In this document: piece after piece, positions 10,995 through 22,663 of the stretch
How positions within the stretch are numbered: position 1 is the stretch's first letter
How the letters are laid out: each line of letters opens with the position of its first letter
Assembly: GCA_947034895.1 (NCBI GenBank)
Contig: OX344763.1
Coordinates: 82,665,093-82,729,092, forward strand
DNA from: Rhytidiadelphus loreus
Taxonomy: Eukaryota; Streptophyta; Bryopsida; Hypnales; Hylocomiaceae
DNA: 64,000 nt
Direction: 5' to 3'
Notes under the pieces: model-generated
What the model saw: the letters and a program-made list of their open reading frames with translations, nothing else
Told to the model about the DNA's origin: nothing
Databases searched by the model: none
Made by a program: the position numbers and the translations under genes

Positions 10995-11345
10995 AACCTT
11001 CAAGTGCCCAGAATTTCAAGTGAAGACTTCTTATAAGTCATGTAGGCCTCAAAATAATATATCGTACTCCTAAAACATCTTGAGGGACTAGGAAAAGAAA
11101 TAAGAAAACCTTCAAGTGTCTAGAATTGCAAATAAAGGCTTCTTGTAATTTGTTGAGGCTTTGAAATAATATATCCTAGTTCTAAGAGACTAAGACATCT
11201 TACCGGGCTAAGAAAAAAAATATAATATATAAAACCTCCAAGTGTCTAAAATTGCAAGTGAAGGCTTCCTTTAATTTGTTGAGGATTTAAAATAATACAT
11301 GCTAGTTCCACAACTTCTTGTGGGACTAGGAAATAAAACTATAGT
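10995..11345. repeat. Degenerate tandem repeat, ~112-126 bp unit, three copies
   Basis: Copies start at about 10995, 11107 and 11233 with AACCTTCAAGTG, then share GAATTGCAAGTGAAGGCTTC, GTTGAGG and GGGACTAGGAAA blocks. They are much more diverged than the 181-bp array that follows. Confidence 0.65.
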
Positions 11346-11468
11346 ATATAAAAAATAAATTAAATGAAGACAAGATTTCCATAAAAAAAATAGAAGAAAA
11401 AGAAATAGAAGAGAATGAATGAATATACAAGCTTGCATGTATCAACGACAATATATAATGTAAATACT

Positions 11469-12172
11469 CTCATGAAATTCACGTCCAAAAAAATGGGAAA
11501 CATGTTGTGCAAGTTGCAATTATTCATAAAGTCACGAATTCAAAAAAATTTGCAATAGGTGGTCACTTGAAATGACCTTGAATGTCCGTGAAAATTAAAA
11601 ATTGGGGCATGCACCTAGCCCTGTACTTTAATGTCCAAGAAAATGTAATCTCATGAAATTCACGTCCAAAAAAATGGGAAACATGTTGTGCAAGTTGCAA
11701 TTATTCATAAAGTCACGAATTCAAAAAAATTTGCAATAGGTGGTCACTTGAAATGACCTTGAATGTCCGTGAAAGTTAAAAATTGGGGCATGCACCTAGC
11801 CCTGTACTTTAATGTCCAAGAAAATGTAATCTCATGAAATTCACGTCCAAAAAAATGGGAAACATGCTGTGCAAGTTGCAATTATTCATAAAGTCACGAA
11901 TTCAAAAAAATTTGCAATAGGTGGTCACTTGAAATGACCTTGAATGTCTGTGAAAGTTAAAAATTGGGGCATGCACCTAGCCCTGTACTTTAATGTCCAA
12001 GAAAATGTAATCTCATGAAATTCACGTCCAAAAAAATGGGAAACATGTTGTGCAAGTTGCAATTATTCATAAAGTCACGAATTCAAAAAAATTTGCAATA
12101 GGTGGTCACTTGAAATGACCTTGAATGTCTGTGAAAGTAAAAATTGGGGCATGCACCTAGCTCTATACTTTA
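11469..12172. repeat. Tandem array of a 181-bp unit, four copies
   Basis: Copies start at 11469, 11650, 11831 and 12012, exactly 181 bp apart, with only a handful of differences between them. The unit begins CTCATGAAATTCACGTCC and includes GGTGGTCACTTGAAATGACC, itself a partial palindrome (GGTCACTTGAAATGACC). The near identity implies recent expansion or homogenisation. No coding capacity. Confidence 0.9.
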
Positions 12173-13479
12173 GCTATATGTAGATGTAAGACTCTAATTT
12201 ATTTTTAAACACCTCTTTTGAAATAAGGCTATTTTACTTTTTTAAATGCATACCATTTGACAAATTGAAGATTGTAATGTTTTGTTTTTCTACATAGTGT
12301 AAGAGGATTAGTGTTGTTGTTCTAGGTAATAATTCTTGAAAAAATTGAAAGCTATATCAATGTTAAAAAAAGCAATCTTAGGAAATAAGCTTTTCAAAAT
12401 TTTAGGTTAGGATTGTTTATGAATTCATTTTTGACAATCAAGAAAGATAAGCAATTCCACGTGATTGAGTTACTTTTGTATTATCAATATTTTAGTTGGA
12501 ATTGGATTTAGGGAAAAATCTATCTAGAACTTTAAGAAAGTGAAAGATTTGTAGTTAAGGTTCATTTTACTTCTCATAAAATTAGAAGAAGTAGAATAAA
12601 GTTTCCTTTCACTTTTTAAGAACACAGGAAAACTATAATGAATTTCTATTTTCCTTTTCAAAAAAATAAAAGAACTACAATGTAAAACGTTGCTTTCACT
12701 TTTAGATTTAAGTCTTTAAATTGAATTGAAAGCACTATAGAAAATATAACCTATGAAATGCATTAAAAAATACAGTTCATGGTCATTATTGTTTCATTTT
12801 AGTAATTAAAGTTCAATGAAAGACATTCTTGTATATAACAACATAAAACAATTGACTTCAACAAAGGTAATTATCGATTACAATAGGGCTTGGATTAACT
12901 AAGGTAGTATGCTCTAAAAACAAACTAGCATGTAAGGATTGGTCCACCTTTTTAATAGGTTATCATATATAGAAATCTTTTTCAATCTTTTTCAAAAGAA
13001 GGAAAGTAGATATGGAACCTAACTCGAGTGGTTATGTATTTATCAAAGCATCTTTGAATTACTTATAAATTTTCAAAGATTTGAGGCATAGGCTCCTATT
13101 TTTGACCTCCCAAAATCCATCTCCTTGCAACTTGTAAAGAGATGTGTGGAAATCGAAGACAATGATAGGTTCTTGCAATAGAAAAATAATTTTTCCTTGA
13201 TTTATTTATTTGCTATAGTGGTCCGTTTAAGAATCACTCATTCTTTCTTCTTCAACTAATAGTAGGGTCCATTTGAAGAAGATGGATGCATTTAGAGTGT
13301 ACTACCAGACTAGTTGGAAGGACCTTGAAGAAATGGAATTACTAATCATCTTTTACTTTTGCAATATTGTTTGAATACAAATTTAATACATAGTAGTAAG
13401 GGTGTCGCACTTATAGCATACAGGTAATTCCCCTAAGATTTTAGGGCTCTAGAGGTGACAAATAATTTACCGGGTTTGT
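12173..13479. other. AT-rich, no gene
   Basis: No ORF above background, no repeat with clear borders. Base composition resembles 9.8-10.8 kb. Confidence 0.3.
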
Positions 13480-13940
13480 AGCAGCGTTTTCTTTTCTGGC
13501 GATTTATCGCCAGACTATCAGTCTAGCAAGCCACTTCGCCTGGCTCCCTCCACAAATTCGCCTGTAGCGGAATGGCACGTAGGGCTTTAATGTAAAGCAA
13601 GCTTTCCAAAAAAAAAACGCTGTTTTCGAGGCGCATTTGCAGTGGCGCAATCCGCATCCGAGCTTTTCTTGCAGTTTGCTACGCGGGGAGTTGTAGTGAA
13701 GCCTTCTGCGCTTCTCATGTAGAGGAGTACAAGAACTGTAGTGGTGGGGGCTTTTAGGTTTTGTATTTTTTTTGCTTGGGTCGCGGAGCTGCAAAGTGAG
13801 GGTCTTTTACCTGCAAAGTTAGGTCGCGCAGGTGCGAAGTCAGGTCGCTACAAGTGAGGGTTGCGGAGCTTGGAATTTAGCGTCGCCGAGGTGCGAAATC
13901 AGGTCGCGGAGGTGCAAAGTCTGCGAGTTGAAAGGTACGT
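13480..13940. repeat. GC-richer patch with short GGTCGCGNAGGTGCGAAGT repeats
   Basis: A sharp compositional change begins near 13480, with a small hairpin GGCGATTTATCGCC. From about 13780 to 13930 a loose 20-25-bp motif built on GGTCGCG-AGGTGC-AAGT recurs some five times. The function is not known. An open minus frame here has no recognisable domain. Confidence 0.45.
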
Positions 13941-14059
13941 CCCGAGCTAATCTTTGAGAAACGTTTTGTGTTTGTTGTTCATCGTGAATTCAGTTTTCTT
14001 GAAGCTTCTCATGTGCTTGAGATTTTGTTTTTCTTGATTTCTTGTGGCGACTTCTGTGG

Positions 14060-14300
14060 TGATCGGTCTTGCTCGGTGTCGGTCTTGCTGGATGTGCCTT
14101 TTGATTGGTCTTGCTCGGTGCTCGGTGTCGGTCTTGCTTGGTGTCGGTCTTGGTGGATGTGCCTTTTGATCGGTCTTGCTTGGTGCTTGGTGTCGGTCTT
14201 GCTTGGTGTCGGTCTTGGTGGATGTGCCTTTTGATCGGTCTTGCTTGGTGCTCGGTGTTGGTCTTGCTCGGTGTTGGTCTTGTTGGATGTGTCTTGTTGT
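14060..14300. repeat. 65-bp minisatellite, about 3.5 copies
   Basis: The phrase GATGTGCCTTTTGAT recurs at 14091, 14156 and 14221, with a shorter match at 14286, exactly 65 bp apart. Each unit holds sub-repeats of GGTCTTGCTYGGTG. Because 65 is not a multiple of three, each frame cycles through the same peptides; all three minus frames stay open, giving misleading 109-165 residue ORFs rich in Lys, Thr, Asp, Gln and Arg. Confidence 0.85.
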
Positions 14301-16059
14301 GTTTTTTTGAGCGACGCACACGAGGATGTATCCCTTCCCGAACCTCCTGGAAGATTATTTTCGATCATGAGCTTTCTCGCGTAGGCGGAACTCGTCCTTG
14401 AATTGCAGCACTTCAGAACGAGGCAAGAGCTTAAGGTAGATTTGCAGCTGGCCCAAAAGAGTTTTCCCTCTGCGTATGTCGAGAGTATCTGGGAGAAAGA
14501 GTTCACGGAAGTACCGAGGAGGGTGGCAATATCGCATTCACTTCAGTAGGAGGACAACTCTGTTCATAAACCTCCTCTAGAACTATTAGCATGATTCCTC
14601 TCTGTGCTCACCAACAGATGAAAACGAAATCGATAGAAAGCATCACTGCCTCGCTTTTGAATAGACTTGGTCATAATTACAGCCAATTGGACCGTTACAC
14701 TTGATAGGTCCTCAACTTGAATATTGCTCCTATTTTGATTCTTAGATAATAGTTGAAACTCCTTGCTCTTTGGGATTTTAATTAGTCACAAGAGAATGGA
14801 AGAGTCATGTGGTAAGGATAGTTTTCTGGTAATATCATTCCAAGCGTTTGAGCTTTTGTCAAAATTCATATTATCAGACAAACATTATCAGTCTAGTATT
14901 TGAGGTCTGATTTGCAAATCATGGTGGAAACCTGTTTGTTCCCAAACATGACATGACGAGCTGTAATGGCCACATCTAGTTGACGGTTGCAAAGAAAAGA
15001 GTAATGAGTCTTAAGCATTGGATTCTTAATTCTCAGCAAATTTTCATGCATAAAGATATGTTTTCCTTCTTATTGGTTGTGTAGCCTTTGTTTCATGATG
15101 GTGGCAAGGAGTGGAGTTGCTGTAAATAGCGCAGCCATGATTTCAGCGAGTTTCTGAGCCTACCTGGGTACGTATTTACATACCCTTGAGGTCTTGATGT
15201 TGCAAGAAGAGTTGAAGTATATCATGTTGACATATTTGAGAAATTTGAAGAATTTTGGACTGAAGAACTGGCAATCTAAAGGATAACATAAGATCTGGAA
15301 TCAAATACTGTAACTGACATGCTTTGAAGCAATTGACAGTGTAACTGAAGTACTTGGTTCTGTTTGTACGCCACGGTCGCTGCCATTGATTCATGATCCT
15401 TGTTCGTTTCAGGTGCTCGACGTTAGGTCCTGAGAATTTGAGATTTGATCGGAAGATCCGGTTGGCATGGAGGCTACAGTCTGTGGAATCTTGCAGAATT
15501 TGTGGTGAGTTTTCAGCATTGCATTTAGGATTCGTGCTTGGAAGTGTTGCATTCAAATAAGCGATGGGAGTGTCTTTTGTCACCTTGAACAGGCCTATCT
15601 CCTAGCAAATTTCCTGTTTCTGAAAGGGTGCTTTGATTCGAAGCACCTGTTCTGTTCTATTTCAATTTATTTGTTAGCTTTCTTAACGTTTGGTCTGATA
15701 TTTTCGTGACTAGGTGGCCGGAACTGTGAATGTGAAGCTTGAATTTGGAGACTTCTGAAGCTTGAATTGTGAGTGTGAAGCTGAATATGAAGTCTGTATT
15801 TTTAGTCGGAAGCTTAAGCCGGAGTCTGAAACAGATGTGAAGCTTGAATTTTGAGTTATTTGCTCTGGCTTGCTAGATTGTGAACGACGTGATTAATATG
15901 CAGTTCTTGATTTCCGTCCCTATCCGTCCCTTATTGTTCTCCGTCCCTGCATAATTAATAAGTTATCTGGATATTGTTGATTGTCCATTTTCTATAAAGA
16001 TTAATAAGTTATTTGGGTATTTTGTAAATTTGTAAACTTTGCGTTGCTGTCTGGCGCGA
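14301..16059. other. Long stretch without a recognised gene
   Basis: No conserved protein or RNA is recognisable. Near 15710-15860 the phrase GTGAAGCTTGAATTTTGAG recurs imperfectly; near 15910-15950 CCGTCCC recurs three times; ATTAATAAGTTAT is duplicated at about 15952 and 16001. A 135-codon minus ORF (15176-15583) lacks any family features and is probably chance. Confidence 0.3.
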
Positions 16060-16945
16060 TTTAGGTGGGGTAGACCTGAAATGCACAAGATATACTCTAG
16101 CATTTTAATTAAAGAAATAAAGTCGATAACAAAAGCAGCACAACAGAAAGATTTTTAGCCTTGTGTAATTCAAGTGGCATCAACCTGAATTGCACAAGCA
16201 CAGTCCATTGCTATTCTAAAAATAAATCAAAATATAAAGCAGATATTTTTGCTAAAAAACCTAAAACATAGTGAAGAAAAATAGTAAAATTATAGAGCTA
16301 GTGTGCAATTCAGGTAGCATAGACCTAAAATGTACACAAAGAATGTCACTTGTGAATACATCATGCTCATCTGTCACAGACAAGAAGACACATTCAACCA
16401 CAATCACAAAAAAAGACGCTAACAACCCAAATCTAATTGATCAATTTATTTTGAGTGTACTTTAGAAAAAACTAACAATCCTGAGGTGTCTATGAAGCAG
16501 ATAAAGCTGTACTCAAGCATATATAATAAAAAAATAACAAAAAAAACAAAAACGGCACGACAAGGAGCATTCAAGCCTTAGGTAATTCAGGTGGCATCAA
16601 CCTAAACTGCACAAGCATAGAACATTGCCAATCAATAAATATATTTACAATATAAACTGTCTAGCTATTGCCTAAAAATCAAAACAAAGCCATGGGAAAA
16701 AAAGTTCTTATTAAGGTGCACATCGCTAGTATGCAATTAATGTAGTAAAGACCTAATATGCAAATAAATAAAATTTAAGACTTATCCTTCAAAGACAAGA
16801 CAACACATGCAAAAGAAAATACATCCAAAAATTCTAACAAACCACAATTAATTGATAACTTATTCATAAATAGACAAAATAAAAAACAAATAAAAAACAA
16901 GTCCATAATGAGCAATTCAGGTCGCACCCACCTAAATTGCGCATG
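16060..16945. repeat. Array of ~30-bp near-palindromes upstream of the large gene (element 1 type)
   Basis: Copies lie near 16060, 16164, 16302, 16580, 16731 and 16912. Examples: GTAATTCAAGTGGCATCAAC continuing CTGAATTGCAC, and GCAATTCAGGTCGCACCCAC continuing CTAAATTGCGC. The arms TGCAATTCAGGT and ACCTGAATTGCA are the same as in the array upstream of DUF7869 ten kilobases away. The last copy ends about 130 bp before the ATG at 17077. Confidence 0.7.
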
Positions 16946-17076
16946 TGAATATCCTCGAGAAAAAAATAGGTTGTCATTCCAAGTTCCCTTCAACAAAGCT
17001 CAAGAAACCCATCAAAACAAAACCATGTTCATAGAAGGTTAGAAAAATAAAATGTAATTTCTATTTATTTTGCAGC

Positions 17077-18513
17077 ATGGAGGACCAAGTCGAAAATCTA
17101 AATGCGTACTTCAAAAGGAGCACAACAAAGAGTCCTGAAGTCGACGACGAGGATGAGATGATGGACGATGGAGATTACTGGGAGTTCAAGGACCCTAAGG
17201 AAGTAGAATCCTCGGGTTTGGCAATGATTCCTTTCACGGACCACTTTCACTTTACTATGAAGTATACAAATGCTCAAATCTATATTCCAATCTCGTTTCA
17301 CGAGAGAGTGAAGGACGTCATCTACGACATTTATCCACAAATTCTCATACGATGTGTCACTACGAAGACGGGGGTCCAGAGCAATGAACCATATCACTTC
17401 ACCATTCTTGTAAACTCTGACAAGATCAACTTCAACATGATGCCCCTTCTCAAGAGTTTGGAGCCCACCCCATACAACAATGAAATTAAGCAACTAGAGA
17501 AGAAGGTGGACGATGGGTATTATTGCAATCAGGATGGATCACCGCTGACCGGGAAGAGATTGTGTGAAAAAATACGGCTGTTGTTAAACTCCTTCGAGGT
17601 CCTCAAGGAAAAGCATGCCATGCAAAAGTCTTTCATGGCTTCTCGCACAATTTCAGTGGAAACAGCAAGCCAAGCAGGAAGTCAACTCTCCATGGGAAAC
17701 CAAGGGGCTGGATCACAGGGGCGAGGTACAAGGAACAAAAAACCTCCACTAACACATGGAACACGAGGGAGTCCCCTGGCGTCTACGTCTGCCAAAAAGC
17801 AAATTGATCGAACATCAGAACAATCCGGACAAGGAGAGTTGAGCTACGCGGACATGATGCTTAATGTTCCACAAGCATTAAATACCGAGCGAAAACCAGA
17901 TTACAAGGTCGTGAGTGCGGTGTACCGAAAGTATTGGGAAACATGCTCAAGCGCGTACGTTCTTCCTGCTGACGTGAAAAAAGAACTTCCACTGAAGCAA
18001 CTCATTCAAGCACCACCAGAGTTCAACATACGGGTCCTCGAAGACAAAATGGTTAGGGATATGATGAACTGGCTTGTGAACATTCCAGACAAGAGTGCTA
18101 AGCAAACCCTCTGCGTTATGCCCGTTAATCAAGTGCAAAAGCCGGAGAGGTGGGAAGACATTGCAGATGGTGAATTCTACATCATCAACAGTCAGCACAG
18201 CGTTGTGGCGAGCAAGCTGATGTTAGATGAAGAAAGTGGAATTGACAGAGAGACTAGCGAGCAATTCGAGAAGTGGAATTGCTTCATTGTTTGGTCTGAT
18301 AATGCTGAGCAGTTGCGGTCGATTTCAGCTTACTATAACCGCACCAATCACTTCCAGGCGATTCAACCATCATGGGCAACAAACATTCTCGGAGCCCGGA
18401 CAGTGTGGGTGAAGATGGGGAGTCCAAAAAATCCCAAAGAGGCAGCTGCAGTAGGGACTGTGACAATTACAAAAAGAACCAGAGAATCAATGCGAGAGAC
18501 AACAAAATTCAGG
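17077..18513 (+). CDS. Exon 1: ParB/sulfiredoxin-like domain
   Basis: Starts at ATG 17077 and ends AGG before a GTGTGT donor (479 codons, phase 0). An acidic N-terminus is followed by a conserved region (about 45-180) of unknown function, a low-complexity Ser/Gly/Lys linker (about 195-255), then a C-terminal region at about 343-430. The last contains DGEFYIINSQHSVVASKLM, and GEFYIINGQHSVEASKFM in the other copy. A beta strand followed by NGQHxxxAxK resembles the DGxHRxxAA signature of ParB N-terminal and sulfiredoxin folds, where the loop binds nucleotide. ParB-like domains fused to DNA methyltransferases are known in phages and bacteria. The fold call rests on this motif alone. Confidence 0.55.
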
Positions 18514-18702
18514 GTGTGTAATTCAGGTCCCTTAGAGCTGAAGTGCTCAATTTTTTTTGCATTGTCATTAAGTGTGCAAATCAGGTCCCGTAGAGCTGAA
18601 TTGCTCACTTGCTTTGTGCTTTGTAATTGTTTTGCATAAAATGACTACATTAGAATTATTTAAAACTTGATTATTGATTCTCAAGTGCTCAACTTCATGC
18701 AG
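18514..18702 (+). repeat. Intron 1 with two palindromes close to the 5' splice site
   Basis: The donor GTGTGTAATTCAGG is itself the left arm of the first palindrome: TAATTCAGGTCCCTTAGAGC continuing TGAAGTGCTC. A second copy at 18570-18606 reads GTGCAAATCAGGTCCCGTAG continuing AGCTGAATTGCTC. The acceptor is TTCATGCAG. The equivalent intron of the element 2 copy has a palindrome at the same place with a different core. Confidence 0.65.
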
Positions 18703-20055
18703 GCTTTTGAAAAAGCAATGCACCAACGTTTTGCAATGATCGATGTCAATAAAAATCACATGACCGCTAAGAGAAAAGGTGCAGACGAGAAGCTAAAACT
18801 CGTCAACGAACTCAAGATTAGAACCGCACCGGATGAAGTTTACAATTTGTGGAGCGAAGTCATTACGAATGCAGCACATGGGGAGCTCTTTGATCCTGAT
18901 ACCTTGATGAAGTTCAACGAGAAAGAGAACTGGAAACAAGAGAGCTGCTCCCTCAGCCGTGACTTCTTCAAGCCTCTCGGAAATCTCAGCTACAATGACC
19001 TCGAGAAGCTGGCAAAACACATCCTCAACCAATCCGGACCCAAGCGCACTAAGGATTATCCAAAGGTGACTATCAAGACCACAACTTCAGTGCTTGACAA
19101 TTGCTACAATACAAAGGAGTGGGTCGAAAGGCGCAAACGGAAGCAGCTAGTGAAAAAAGCACTCCAAGAAATTGACCCTAACCTCGGATTATTCAGCGCA
19201 AATGGTGAACTCATTGCCGCAAACTGGAGGGAATTCAAGCGAAGTCACAGCATTACAAGTGCGACAATGAATCTCCTCGTAGAGAGGCCCGGGGATAAAT
19301 TCTTTGGAACTGGAAAGCAACTCAAGGCCAAAAACATGTCCGCGGAGCAGATATCACCACGAGCGGCAGAGTTCTTCAAGGTTTTCCTGCAGAGGAAAAA
19401 AAACTTTAAAACGCAAACTGGGATTGCATACTTGAGACCCTATAGCATTGGCAATAACACGTGGTCGAAGTGGCCCCCAAAGGCGTGGAACGCGGAGACC
19501 CAAAACCAGATAATGCTAGGTGTGATTGACTTCAGAAGTATTCCAAGGGCCTTAAAGAAAGAGAAGTCCAGTATCGAGAATCCTTTCTTCAACGTAGTCC
19601 TCACCTCCATGCAGAATGAGAAGAGTCCTCTACTTGAAGATATCAAGTCCTGGCTATTTATTTGTGCCGACGAAGTAGATCAGACACAAGTGTTGGCATA
19701 CGTGGAGAAAAATGCGGTCCTCAAATCCTTCAGCTTGAATTTTGCCGACTACTACCCGGCCAAAAATGAACGCTTGATGGACCTGCCCGCAAACAGCGCC
19801 AAGGCATTGAAGAAAGTGCTTTTGATATTCCTGCAGAGTCCAAACAACATTATGAAGGCCAAAATACAAGCAGAGTTCGTAGCTCCCAATACGTCCGTAT
19901 ATAGAGATGCAAGAAAATATAATGAGCTTCCATTTCGCATGTATAATATGGAGCTTAGGATGGAATTCTACCTCTGGGTAGTGCAAACATTTTGCCATCC
20001 CGGATCAAGTGTGCTCTCGGTGTTTGCTGGAGCAAAATTGACATGTGCAGCGCTG
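18703..20055 (+). CDS. Exon 2: amino-methyltransferase-like region
   Basis: 451 codons, phase 0 at both ends. Homology with the other copy runs along the whole exon (about half the residues). The order IDFRSI...ENPFF (771-775 of the joined protein; DSPYF in the other copy), SWLFICADE (795-803), and a final PGSSVLSVFAGAKLTCAAL (912-930) resembles beta-class N4/N6 DNA methyltransferases: DPPY motif IV, a strand, then PGDxVLDPFxGSGTTxxAA motif I near the C-terminus. Departures matter: LSVFAG instead of LDPFxG, and NPFF instead of DPPY. It may be a catalytically altered relative, or a coincidence of motif order. Profile comparison would settle it. Confidence 0.45.
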
Positions 20056-20271
20056 GTAAGTAACATTTCGCATTTTAGGGCGCTCCCACCTAAATTGCAC
20101 ACCATTGCTCATAAATCTCTGCTTCAGTTTTCCTTCTTTTATTTCCGTTGTACTTCATTTCAGGTTGCACCCACCTAAATTGCATGCTATTTGAAAGATT
20201 TCTAGATAAATTCAAATCATGTATTTGAATGCTTAAATCACTAAACGCCTCTTCATGTCAACGCCATGCAG
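20056..20271 (+). repeat. Intron 2 with two palindromes
   Basis: The donor is GTAAGT and the acceptor CCATGCAG. Palindromes lie at about 20068-20100 (GCATTTTAGGGCGCTCCCAC continuing CTAAATTGCAC) and 20155-20186 (TTTCAGGTTGCACCCACCTA continuing AATTGCATG). They belong to the same family as the upstream arrays. Confidence 0.6.
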
Positions 20272-21259
20272 ATGAGCGGTATGAATGTGTATGCATCAGT
20301 TCCCGATATTGAATCAGATATATGGAGCGATGCTATTACTAAGGCAATTATGTTAGACAAAGACGATTTCTTGGATACAGGGTATCACGTCGATGAGGCA
20401 CAATATCCCACGGTTCCGGCGTCGCAAACAACCTCAAGAACGATAAACAGAAAATCAGCTACAGGTTCCCCAAGTAGCCGCGCAAGCAAAAAACAAGTGG
20501 TAGTCGATAAAGATGACGAGGAAGAAGATGAGGACGAGCAAGAAGATGACGGTCTTGAAGCAATGCCCAAGCCAGGTGCGCGTTCATCGCAAGACATGCC
20601 GGGCTCATCAACTTCATCAGGTTTGCCTTCATCAACTGTTGAGGCTGCATTTCCACCCTCTCTTGTGACTCGAAAACCCCTGGCAAAAAAAAGAAGGGTA
20701 GACGCAATGGATACCCTTGCGCAGACCTTGGCGTTTGTAATGCAGCAACAAGAAAACATTCGACTTGAGAATTTGAACGAATGGGCGGAAAACAGGAGGC
20801 TCCATGAGGAGTCGAACAAGAGGATCGAAGGCCTTACAAAGAGTTTTATGAATGAGACAAAGCAAAACAGGGAAATGTAGCAAAATTATATTACCATCAA
20901 GCAAGCCACACCATTAACAACGTTGGATCCCGCCTCAACTTCCCAAGTTCTTCTTCTCCAAAATCACCCCTCCGTGTCAAGTGACGGTGCTATTTCCATT
21001 CCGCAGGGCGTTGAAGCAATAGTGCCTCCTCTTCCTCTTGGAGGACCAGTGCTTGATCCTCCTCCACCAGAAGAAGTTGTTCAAAGTCCTAAGGCACCAT
21101 CCCAACATGCAGATGCCACGGTAGAAGAGAGTGTATGTGTTGACGTCAAAACACCAACAAAGACGGCAGAGGTGGATGACATAGGGCACAACTTGCAGGT
21201 GGAAACACTTGAAGTAGTACAAGAGAGTGAAGGCGTTTCCACCGACGTTCAACAAGCAG
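20272..21259 (+). CDS. Exon 3: acidic and proline-rich linker with coiled coil
   Basis: Begins with MSGMNVYASVPDIESDIW after the acceptor. Contains a basic/Ser region, a strongly acidic run (DEEEDEDEQEDD), a KKRR nuclear-localisation-like patch, a helical Gln/Glu-rich segment and a Pro/Val-rich end. An in-frame TAG follows REM at 20878-20880. The end is placed at CAG before GTTGTGCC, because that string is conserved in the other copy and leaves phase 1, matching exon 4 in both. If that donor is not used, the ORF ends at TAA 21271-21273. No catalytic motif. Homologous to 27256-26227. Confidence 0.5.
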
Positions 21260-21289
21260 GTTGTGCCTTGTAATCACTCAATGTCATTT

Positions 21290-21320
21290 GTTTCAGCTCG
21301 ACTCGAGCTGATTTGATGTA
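21290..21320. repeat. Palindrome downstream of exon 3
   Basis: TTTCAGCTCGACTCGAGCTG continuing ATTT is a near-perfect palindrome with a core that resembles the element 2 type (CGACTCG). The other copy has one at the equivalent place, 26156-26190. Confidence 0.55.
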
Positions 21321-21487
21321 CATAGAGCATAGATAGTAGAATTGTGTTTTGTAAGATGAACTTCTAGGACATTGAACTACTTTGTTTCGAGCTTGAAAAC
21401 TCATTTTTGTATGACCAAACTCATTTTCTTGAGGCAGTTATATATTGATTTCTTACAAAATATGATTTCATATTTACTGAATCTCAG

Positions 21488-21684
21488 GGCTTGTGAGTTT
21501 GACAAATTTATCCGATCCTACCTCACCTTCACATCCGTCATCCCTTCCACACATGACAGTCGATGATATTCCTCGGAACTTTGAAAACGCATCACGCGAA
21601 GAAAAGAAGAAGGTCAATCCTTCTAGATTGACAACAACATTGCATGATAATTCCCTAGCTACCGGTGAATCCTCCCAGAAGCAG
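21488..21684 (+). CDS. Exon 4: short linker of the fusion gene
   Basis: After acceptor ATCTCAG it reads GLVSLTNLSDPTSPSHPSSL..., ending at SSQKQ before GTATGG. It matches GLVNLQSLPE in the other copy (25971-25763). It begins with two bases that complete a codon left by exon 3 (phase 1) and ends in phase 0. No domain. Confidence 0.5.
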
Positions 21685-21848
21685 GTATGGTTCGATTCAT
21701 ATTCTATCTATCCTACATTCTATAGGTAGACTTTGTTGTTTGTAGACATATAATTCTCAAGGATTTTGTTCTCTGTTATGTCGTCATGAACCTTCGATGA
21801 AGCCGTAGACGATCGTAACCGCTTCCACATTCGTCCGTTTGATAGCAG

Positions 21849-22649
21849 GGATTTGGCCCTCCATCTCGTCATGAAGGATCTTCGGAGGTTGTCAATCGAC
21901 CATTCAGGTCCAGGGTTGCGGAGAAGTGGGTCAATGTTATCTTGGACCTAAATGGCATTCTATGTGTCTGCGAAGATTGGAAGTCGAAGGGGTTGTCTCA
22001 CAAAAAACTCAAGAACTCCTCAGAACCGCACTCTGCAACCGAATCCGCTCTAGTGGGACCCAAAGCTGTGTGGGTGCGATCCGATTGCTCCAAATTTCTT
22101 TCAGAGATAGGAAAAATTGCAGTCATCTCAGTGTAGAGCTCCATGAAGAAGTCCACTACTGAATTGATATGCAAGTATCTCTTTCGAGACGTACATGAAC
22201 CCTTTCTTATTCTTGGGCAGGATGCATGTGACACAATTAAACACAGAGATAAATCAGGAAGGCTGACTACTTTCAAGGAGGCAGCGACTGATAAAGACTT
22301 GTTTCTTAAGAATCTTGATACATTGTTCAAGGGTTCCAGAGGAAGCTTTGCAAGTGACAATACTGTTGTAATCGACAATAGCCCAACAAAACACATAACG
22401 AACAAGCCTGATAATGTAGTACTACCAGAGTCATGGAGCTATAGGGGAAACGGCCCAAAAGACACATTTCTATTTGATGTATTGCTTCCCTGGTTTCAAC
22501 GTCTGCACGCTTTTGGCAATCAAGGGTTGAAATCATTTAGGGAAAATGGTCCTGGAAGAATTGGGCGGCAGATGCTTTGCGACGAGAGGAATCGGAAGGA
22601 GTACGATAGAATTATGGATGCAATTCGTGCATCCTCTTGTGCTAGTTAG
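21849..22649 (+). CDS. Exon 5: FCP1-homology (NLI-interacting factor, HAD) phosphatase-like domain
   Basis: Frame opens GFGPPSRHEGSSEVVNRPFR and continues WVNVILDLNGILCVCEDW, the motif I of HAD phosphatases (DxNG in place of DxDxT, as in many plant members). Then VWVRSDCSKFLSEIGKIAVISV, an in-frame TAG at 22134-22136, SSMKKSTTELICKYLF, PFLILGQDAC, and FLKNLDTLF...NTVVIDNSPTKH, the acidic C-terminal HAD motif. The TAG sits where family members normally have Trp of VWSSM (motif II), and the other copy has TAG at the same codon. The ORF ends RASSCAS-TAG; that stop is also shared. The second acidic residue of motif I is Asn, so phosphatase activity is doubtful. Confidence 0.7.
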
Positions 22650-22663
22650 GCTAGGGCTTTGAC

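Larger units (their letters stand above)
17077..22649 (+). pseudogene. ParB-like / methyltransferase-like / FCP1-like fusion gene, element 1 copy
   Basis: Five exons can be joined in frame: 17077-18513, 18703-20055, 20272-21259, 21488-21684 and 21849-22649, about 1,590 codons. Introns 1, 2 and 4 are phase 0; intron 3 is phase 1. The same exon plan and phases are found in the element 2 copy, which supports a real gene. In-frame TAG codons occur at 20878-20880 (exon 3) and 22134-22136 (exon 5), so the full product would need suppression and the copy is probably dead, or exons 1-3 and the phosphatase part are made separately. An alternative is two genes, with exon 3 ending at its own TAA (21271-21273). 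The gene reads toward the end of element 1 and is preceded and punctuated by palindromic repeats. Confidence 0.6.

Noticed and set aside
14009..14506. 165-codon Lys/Thr/Gln-rich protein on the minus strand
   Set aside because: It is a by-product of the 65-bp minisatellite; the other two frames are equally open.
15176..15583. 135-codon minus ORF as a gene
   Set aside because: No domain, no repeat counterpart, no promoter or splice evidence.
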